A program made the translations under genes and the position numbers. Below, piece by piece: positions 43,497 through 48,863 of a DNA stretch of 48,863 bases (the first letter of the stretch is position 1; every line of letters starts with the position of its first letter). The DNA is from Selaginella moellendorffii. Lineage: Eukaryota; Streptophyta; Lycopodiopsida; Selaginellales; Selaginellaceae. The DNA is taken from contig NW_003314465.1 of the NCBI RefSeq assembly GCF_000143415.4, positions 1,978 through 50,840 of the forward strand, read 5' to 3'. The notes beneath the pieces were generated by a model. It was given only the letters and a program-made list of their open reading frames with translations. It was not told the origin of the DNA and did no database searches.

Positions 43497-44583
43497 GATC
43501 GGGACCGAGACCGAGCCCGAGCCCGAGTCCGAGTCCGAATCCGAGTCCGAGTCCGAGTCCGAGTCCGAGTCCGAGTCCGGAGCCTGAGAGGGTGAAAGCC
43601 CAAAGCGTTCGTCTCCCAGACCCTGGGGGGTTTGGTGAGCTCCAAAAGTATAGTAGGGGGAGGACTGCAGTGGAGCCAGTTTGGCCAGGAAAGGCCAGTT
43701 TGGCCCAGGAAGGCCGGACCCAGTGTTGGGTGATGAGCTGCCCACTGGGAAGTCCAAGACTAGAGTGAACACAGACTGACAAGTGGGGTAGCTTGGTGAA
43801 GTGTTCAAGAGCCGGCTCTAGTTCCCCCGGGAGATCGACTGGCCGATGCTCCCAGTCCAAGTGTGGGTGGCACTACCTACTTGGATACCAGGCGTGGCTC
43901 AACGGAACCTCGCTCTAAGCCCATGGCTAGAGCACCTAAAGGCGAAAGGTGGGGAGAGTACCCAGGTGGCTCGCGTAAGGCCACGGTGTTCCGAAATGGT
44001 GTCCCAAAGTCCCAGACTGTGGAAAGGAAGAGGGGTAGCCCGCGGGTGGGGTGACCAAGGACACAGTCACACAGTGAGGAAGTCCTCAAGGATAGTGGGA
44101 TTTAGTGGTCGGGCCGGTGGGCCTTGATCCAGTGGCAGTGTTGGCGAACACAGCCAAGGACAGAAAGGGACTTGGTGGGGACCGGAACAAAGATATTGGG
44201 GAAGGCTATTCCCCATGTCTGTAGGCATCCTAAGGATGTTAAGGAGTGGATCTGGGATGATCCCTCATGGACGGATGACCCAGTCTTTGAGAGACGGGAT
44301 TGGAATGCAGGTGGTGTTGGACCACCAGTGTGACCAAGGTAATTGGGCATGGCCTTAGCGTAACGGGCCGATACGTCGGTGGTACCTTGGGGTGTCTATC
44401 ATGGGATCGGACACGTGGAGCACTTGGACCAAGTGCTAAGGTTGAGTGGCATGGATGCCATTCTTGGGGCTAGCAAGCCCCAAGTCCTGAGTTGGACTTA
44501 TGGAGGTTGTGAATAAGACTCCTCCAAGTGGTCGGAGGTGTGGTTAAGTGACTAAAGTAGAATGGAAAAATTAGTCGCTTACA
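42775..44583 (+). repeat. 5' LTR of element E (1809 bp)
   Basis: The boundaries follow from the TGTGAG repeat at 48671, the CTTACA end and the primer site 3 nt later. Its 5' half contains GC-rich tandem arrays (43021-43590). Its last kilobase contains hairpins, including 44463-44484 (8-bp stem, 6-nt loop), 44420-44436, and an 11-bp stem with one G-T pair at 44545-44555 / 44571-44581, right at the LTR end. Confidence 0.8.
43021..43590. repeat. Nested tandem arrays in the LTR of element E
   Basis: Four exact or near-exact 35-bp units at 43021-43160, each made of 12-mers of the type GAGnTGGAGTCC plus an 11-mer (GAGATGGACCC). A looser 12-mer field follows to about 43436, then GAGACC/GAGACCGG hexamers to about 43510 and GAGTCC/GAGCCC hexamers to about 43580. 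It is free of stops in several frames on both strands, so the long open frames here are artefacts of the repeat. Confidence 0.9.
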
Positions 44584-44586
44584 ACT

Positions 44587-44600
44587 TGGTATCGGAGCTG
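44587..44600 (+). promoter_or_regulatory. Primer-binding site of element E (iMet-tRNA type)
   Basis: TGGTATCGGAGCTG begins 3 nt after the LTR. It matches the common plant primer site TGGTATCAGAGC at all but one of the first 12 positions, which pairs with the 3' end of initiator Met tRNA. Confidence 0.8.
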
Positions 44601-45401
44601 TTCCTTAGTCCGACTTTTATTGGTGCTCAAGTATATCACCACTAGTGTTGGCATCGAAAGGTCCGAGGAGTGGGCCTATCCTTGAGGAGTAGCAAGTCGG
44701 GAAGACATGGCTCTCCATTACAGTTCATGTGTGAACTTGTAGACGAGGTGGTGGATAGAAAAGGGCCAATAATGGAACGACTTTGGGATCTTGGGAACAG
44801 TATATGGTTTTCCTCAAAGAGTTGAGGATGTGATCTAGATGAGCGTTTGACTTAGCAAATTGGCTAATGTAGTTGTGGTAAACAACTACAGTTGGGATCA
44901 CGGGAAAGATAAAGACTCCAAAGCAATAAGGAGTCACAAGATTTTCCTCATATAGTTGAGGTTGGTGCTCATGAATGTGAGACCAGAAGTAATGACCGTG
45001 GGAGGTCAAATACGGAAGAAGACTCAAGTCCTTGAAAAGGTAGCCGGGGCTACCTCTAATAAATGCTGGAATAACCTCAGGAGTTGGGGGTGTATTAAGT
45101 GGATGAGTTGGTGTTCTCATCACATGGACAAGTAGTCCTAAGGGGCAAAGGTTGCCCCCAGAGAACAAAATCAAGTGTCGGAGTAACACTTGTGAAAATA
45201 GTCCTTTTGAGTAGGACAGGAATGCAAGAAGTGTATTCCAGTGAGCTAGTGCCTCACAAGTAGGACCTTACGGGTCTGTGGATTAACCAAGTCCAAAACT
45301 GCTGGATGGGAAAGGTGTTCCCAGAAGAAAACAACTTTGACATAAAGTTGTGTGTGACCTCTATGGTGCAGTGCTAACGGATGGTTGGCATGAGAAAGAG
45401 C

Positions 45402-45690
45402 GGTGTTGGTCTTGGCAAAGACTTAGACACGAAGGGGAAATGTCATAGAGGTAGGCTCGTGGAGCCGATGGTGTGGAGACACCAAATGTCGAAAGGTGTG
45501 ATACCTTGAGGCTATGTTGGTGGGTTCATGAGAACCCCTCAAAAGGGGTGTTGGTCTTGGCAAAGACATAAACACGAAGTGGGAAGTGTCATAGAGGTAG
45601 GCTCGTGGAGCCGATGGTGTGGAGACACCAAATGTGCCAAGGTGTGATACCTTGAGGCTATGTTGGTGGGTTCATGAGAACCCCTTGCCA
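45402..45690 (+). repeat. 145-bp tandem duplication inside element E
   Basis: Two units, 45402-45546 and 45547-about 45690, nearly identical (GGTGTTGGTCTTGGCAAAGA start). Each unit keeps its hairpins (for example GGCTC-GTG-GAGCC, TGGTGT-GGAG-ACACCA and GGGTTC-ATGA-GAACCC). The junction itself forms ACCCCT-CAAA-AGGGGT at 45534-45549. Confidence 0.88.
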
Positions 45691-47057
45691 AAGGAATCCC
45701 AATGGAAATGGGAATGGCATAGCCTAAGCTGCAGAGCATGTAGTTGGAGTGTGGTGACCCAGATAATGATGGAGGTGTGAAAGCACCAAACAATGAGTTG
45801 TAGGACTTGACAACTATGAGGCAACTAAGCAAGAGGTGCAAAATAACTGGTTGAACAGGTAGAAGGTAGCTACCCAAGACTTCTTAATAGCATAGGGAAG
45901 TCGGATACACCCTTACGGGGGATAAGTTGCCTGTGTTGCGATATAGTAAGTCAATGTCATAAAAGGAAATACTCATTGTCAAAAAAAAACCATCATTGGG
46001 ACACCCAAACACTCTAGAACACCAGAAGGTGGTGTTTGATGTCGCGAGGGCAATGGATAAAGCCCAAGGGACTAAGTCCCTAGCGAATGATGGATAGAAG
46101 GTGCTATCCAAATGTCCAAGGTTACGGAGACAGAAGAGGACTGTCTACCCGAGTTGGACAAAGCCAAAAATGGAATTTTGGCAAGGCTAGTGATGGGCAT
46201 GCAAAGGCCCATAAGCAACAATGTAATCCCAGTGTGTGGGATTATAAGGTGAGCATACCCGGATTGAGGAAGCCCTCCCTAGGCTATTGGGTAGGTTCAT
46301 CCCTAAGAATACTTGCTAAAGCATGATAGAAAGTGCAAAGCTATCCTCCTGGTTTGGAGGAGAATGACCAAAGGAAAGGTGTGAAGCCAAAAAGCAAGAA
46401 GTAAGGGGATAGAACCAAACCGTAGGAATCAAAGGGCATAACCAAGGTTGGTTATGCCAGCTGGGAGTGGAGAATCAAGTGGGGGCTCGAGGGTGTTGCC
46501 GCTAGCAACCGTGATGCCATGGAGAGTCTAAAATATGGAATTGTCCATGTTAGACTATGTGGCATTTGGAAGGCTTGCAAAAAAGGAGGCCTTAGCAAGC
46601 TGAGGGACAGAGTTCCTTCAAGGTTCCCAAAGACGATTCTAGGTAGCTTAGTACCTAGAAAGGCCAAGTGTAAATGGTTCATGGAACGCGCGAAATCAGA
46701 GTGGCGCAGCAGAAGCGTGGTCTTGAAGCTTGCCATGAGGCAAGGCTATCAAGGTTAGGGAAGTAGTTCCCGAGTGTTCAAAGAGAGGGCTTTGAACGAA
46801 AGTCGATGGTCAAGGACTTTCACGCTTATGCAGGAACCATGTTACAGTGGTCGGAGGACTTGCCAAGCGAGATTGGCACGTCAGGGGAACAAATACCCTA
46901 GTTGAAGGTGATAACTTCAAAAAGGGTGGGCCATGGGGCCGAGCATGGAGGAGTCCATGCATGATCATAGACATGTCAAGTGAGAGGACTTGGCAGTGTG
47001 GAGGAACTAGGTTCCTAAGTTGTGATCTGTAGCGCGCTTTAAAAATAAGTTGGTGCA

Positions 47058-47172
47058 CTGGCGTGGGGAGTCACGCCAGGCATCTTGTGTGATGCCGTCC
47101 GTAGATGCATATACAGAGGTTGGGTTCGAGTCCCGACCCTCTAGTGCTTGGGTTCGAGTCCCAAATCACTAG
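47058..47172 (+). ncRNA. Four-hairpin cluster with two tandem tRNA T-arm/B-box mimics
   Basis: Consecutive hairpins: 47058-47079 (8-bp stem), 47079-47096 (GGCATC/GATGCC), 47115-47142 and 47141-47172. The last two have the same TTGGG-TTCGAGT-CCCRA core. That is a 5-bp stem with the canonical seven-base T-loop pattern (TTCRANY) closed by G-C. Each has a different extra stem outside (AGAGG/CCTCT; CTAGTG/CACTAG). The core GGTTCGAGTCC fits the Pol III B-box consensus exactly, twice. No convincing tRNA body or A box surrounds them. Confidence 0.65.
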
Positions 47173-48654
47173 GGCGTGGTGATGGTTTGGAATATGAGGA
47201 CACTCATATTTTGGTGGTCATGGACTCTCAGTGGGGAGACTGGTTTGGGCCCACCGCCAAGCGAGGGATGCCTCGGAGTCGTGATGCACGGTTAGATTGC
47301 TTAGTGTGAAAGCTCAGCATATCTAACTTGAACACTTTGGTGCAAGTGGCACCAAGGTCGTGGTGAGTGAGATGGGGACACCTAATCTCAGTTGCTATGA
47401 ACCCTTGGCCGTAAGGGCTAGCTTGGGTGCACCGCCAAGTGTGGGGGATGCCCCCGGGGTTATAGTCAACAACTTGGAGGTCTAGAAGACCAAGTACCTC
47501 TTGGCAACTCTGTTAAGGTGCCAAGGTGAGATCACCAGGTGATCTTATGGCCAGATAAGGACAAGGTCCTTGGTTGGCTAAGGAATGAAGTTCCTGGTTC
47601 AAAATGTTGAAATTGAACTGTTTAAGGTGGTGTGGCTTGGTCGTGATGACCAAGTGGGAAGAGCACCTAAGGGAAGTAAACTATGTCCGTGCGATGGCAT
47701 AGTGAGTCCGAGGAAAGTAGTCTCTAAAGAGACCCATGGGAGGGTCACAAAGTTGGGCCATGGATAGAGCCCATAGCAGAAGATGCTAAAAGAGACTTAC
47801 TAGGGGTGAACACCCTAGTCTTGGCAAAGCAGAGCCTTTGCTATGGAATCAAAAGAATACCTCAAGGAGGGAGGTAGAGATTCGATGTTGCTTGGTGCAA
47901 CAATCAACGGATAGGAGCAAAAGATGAGTGGCCAAGATAGGGCCATGGAATCCCTTGGAAGGAATCCAAGTGACAAAGTTAGGCGAGGAACACTAATGTG
48001 TTGGACGCTAACAAATTCCGGAAAAGGAAGTGTGTTTCCAAGGATGAATTCCGAATTGCTCTGATTTGGCGAAAGTGGAAGCTCCAAGGGAGGGAGCGGT
48101 AAGGTAGCCAAATGATAGGGCCATGGACAGCCCTAGCACAAAGTATGATAACTGGAACTTTGGCACAAAATAGAAGAGAGGATGATGGTGCCCTCAAGTA
48201 ATGAGCTTCCTAGGATGGGAAGTGGAGTTGCACAAAAAGGTGCAAGGCAAGGTGTCGGAGACACCTAGGAAATTGACTCCAAGAAGTCAAAATTCAAAGT
48301 TCCAAAGTGCAAAGGTTATATCGATGGAAATCGAGACTACTCAAGAAGGAGTAGTGGGATTGACTTAGAGAAGGGTCTCTAAGAGGTTTAGCGGGAACTA
48401 AACCACTAAAAGGAGAGAACCACTACATGTGGTCCAATCAGTCTCTAAGTTGGAGAGACTACCCTCCTTAGAGGATAGGCAAGGCATGGTGAGCCTTTGG
48501 TGTCAAACCATTAAAGAATATGCAAAAGGCATGGTGAGCCTTCAATGTCAAACCCTTGACAAATATTGGCTAGGTGCCAAGGATGTAAATGGTAACACGT
48601 GCGGGTGTTACTTTATAAAATGGTTTACCGTTCGATGAGGACATCGAACTTCGT

Positions 48655-48670
48655 CTATGGGTGGTGGAGT
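48655..48670 (+). promoter_or_regulatory. Polypurine tract of element E
   Basis: A purine-rich ATGGGTGGTGGAG ends one base before the 3' LTR at 48671. It is weaker than the tract of element C because of interspersed T. Confidence 0.6.
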
Positions 48671-48863
48671 TGTGAGACACAAAATCCCTAGGCCCCAAAG
48701 TGGAGCCGGAAGGGCGCCACATGGTAGTGGCCGAAGCGAGAGCCAAACGAGCGTAACACGTTTGGACCAAAAGCTCCGACTTGAAAAGTCAAGAGCGGGA
48801 GTGGAACTCCCAACGAAGTGCTTGAGGAACGAGCACGAAGCGAGCAAAAGGCAAGGCTCCAAA
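48671..48863 (+). repeat. Start of the 3' LTR of element E
   Basis: 193 bp matching 42775-42967 with 9 differences. Eight are transitions and six of those lie at CpG in one of the two copies. The window ends inside it. Confidence 0.9.

Larger units (their letters stand above)
44601..48654 (+). ncRNA. Hairpin-saturated internal region of element E
   Basis: Perfect short inverted repeats follow one another through the whole region, each with a different sequence. Stems of at least 7 bp with 3-7-nt loops, by start-end: 44811-44828, 44868-44890 (9 bp), 45038-45055, 45142-45158, 45172-45192, 45331-45351 (8), 46091-46110, 46163-46182, 46224-46244 (8), 46435-46458 (9), 46637-46660 (9), 46776-46797 (8), 46943-46960, 47058-47079 (8), 47191-47210 (8), 47337-47355, 47529-47545, 47636-47654, 47799-47819, 48250-48266, 48336-48355, 48364-48383 (8), 48385-48404, 48440-48460, 48592-48611, 48630-48649 (8). 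Twenty or more 6-bp stems lie between them. No protein family is seen. The RNA product is inferred; transcription is not shown. Confidence 0.6.
42775..48863 (+). mobile_element. Element E: non-coding LTR retroelement saturated with hairpins (3' LTR cut by window end)
   Basis: A TGTGAG start at 42775 recurs at 48671 and the next about 190 bp match, with 9 differences. The first LTR ends CTTACA at 44583 (an imperfect inverted match to TGTGAG) and is followed by an iMet-type primer site. A purine-rich tract precedes 48671. The internal region is 4087 bp, with no gag, protease, RT or integrase text in any frame and no open frame above about 155 codons. It would have to borrow enzymes, like a LARD or other non-autonomous LTR element. 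The target duplication cannot be checked because the 3' end is outside the window. Confidence 0.85.

Noticed and set aside
42748-43860. Long minus-strand open frames (250-370 codons) with LGLGLGLG, SRSRSRSR or DSDSDSDS text
   Set aside because: They are by-products of the 35-bp, 12-bp and 6-bp tandem arrays in the LTR, which lack stop codons in several frames at once.
44725-45189. A 154-codon minus-strand frame in element E
   Set aside because: No family features, no supported start, and it lies in the hairpin field; about the length expected by chance in such sequence.
47115-47172. A tRNA gene
   Set aside because: Two T-arms are present, but no acceptor, D-arm or anticodon arm can be fitted around either one.
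1-48863. CRISPR arrays or bacterial operons
   Set aside because: No regularly spaced identical repeats with unique spacers, and gene structure with introns is eukaryotic; hairpins in element E are all different in sequence.

Overview
The window looks like a land-plant nuclear genome. The lycophyte Selaginella is my best guess, because the one complete spliced gene has five introns of only 47-68 bp with GT..AG borders, and the surroundings are dense, degenerate Ty3/gypsy elements. Species is an inference; no sequence was compared to a database.

Layout: a large block is present twice in direct orientation, at 1-18791 and about 25265-42757. Each copy holds, from left to right: an antisense Ty3/gypsy fragment (element B); a degenerate chromodomain-type Ty3/gypsy element on the + strand (element A), whose reverse transcriptase is split by a 5S-rRNA-derived insertion; a 5-kb Ty3/gypsy element on the - strand with 175-bp LTRs and a 4-bp CATT target duplication (element C); and a roughly 5.8-kb genic island. 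The island is bounded by inverted-repeat arms and carries gene fragments plus two intact head-to-head genes: a 195-aa FCP1/SCP-type CTD phosphatase (-) and a 357-aa protein kinase (+). Between the block copies (18792-25264) lie two decayed multi-exon genes. One has four in-frame TAG codons and a poly-proline tract; the other has a WRKY/GCM1-like Cys/His pattern. Copy 2 contains an N gap (32612-32764).

The two block copies are not evenly diverged. The genic island (about 12000-17840) differs at roughly 0.3% of sites by hand count, and the retroelement parts at roughly 1.5-4%. This suggests gene conversion, mosaic ancestry, or faster decay of methylated TE DNA. Copy 2 also has a 350-bp integrase patch from another element C, and a 1.4-kb deletion that removes the chromodomain.

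From 42775 to the window end lies the most unusual object: an LTR retroelement (element E) with a 1809-bp 5' LTR, an iMet-type primer-binding site, a 4.1-kb internal region with no gag or pol, a purine-rich tract and the start of the 3' LTR. Its internal region, and the last part of its LTR, are packed with short perfect hairpins. Each has a different sequence; stems are 5-11 bp and loops mostly 3-7 nt. Two adjacent hairpins are exact tRNA T-arm/Pol III B-box look-alikes. This hairpin-saturated, non-coding retroelement is the best candidate for an undescribed system.
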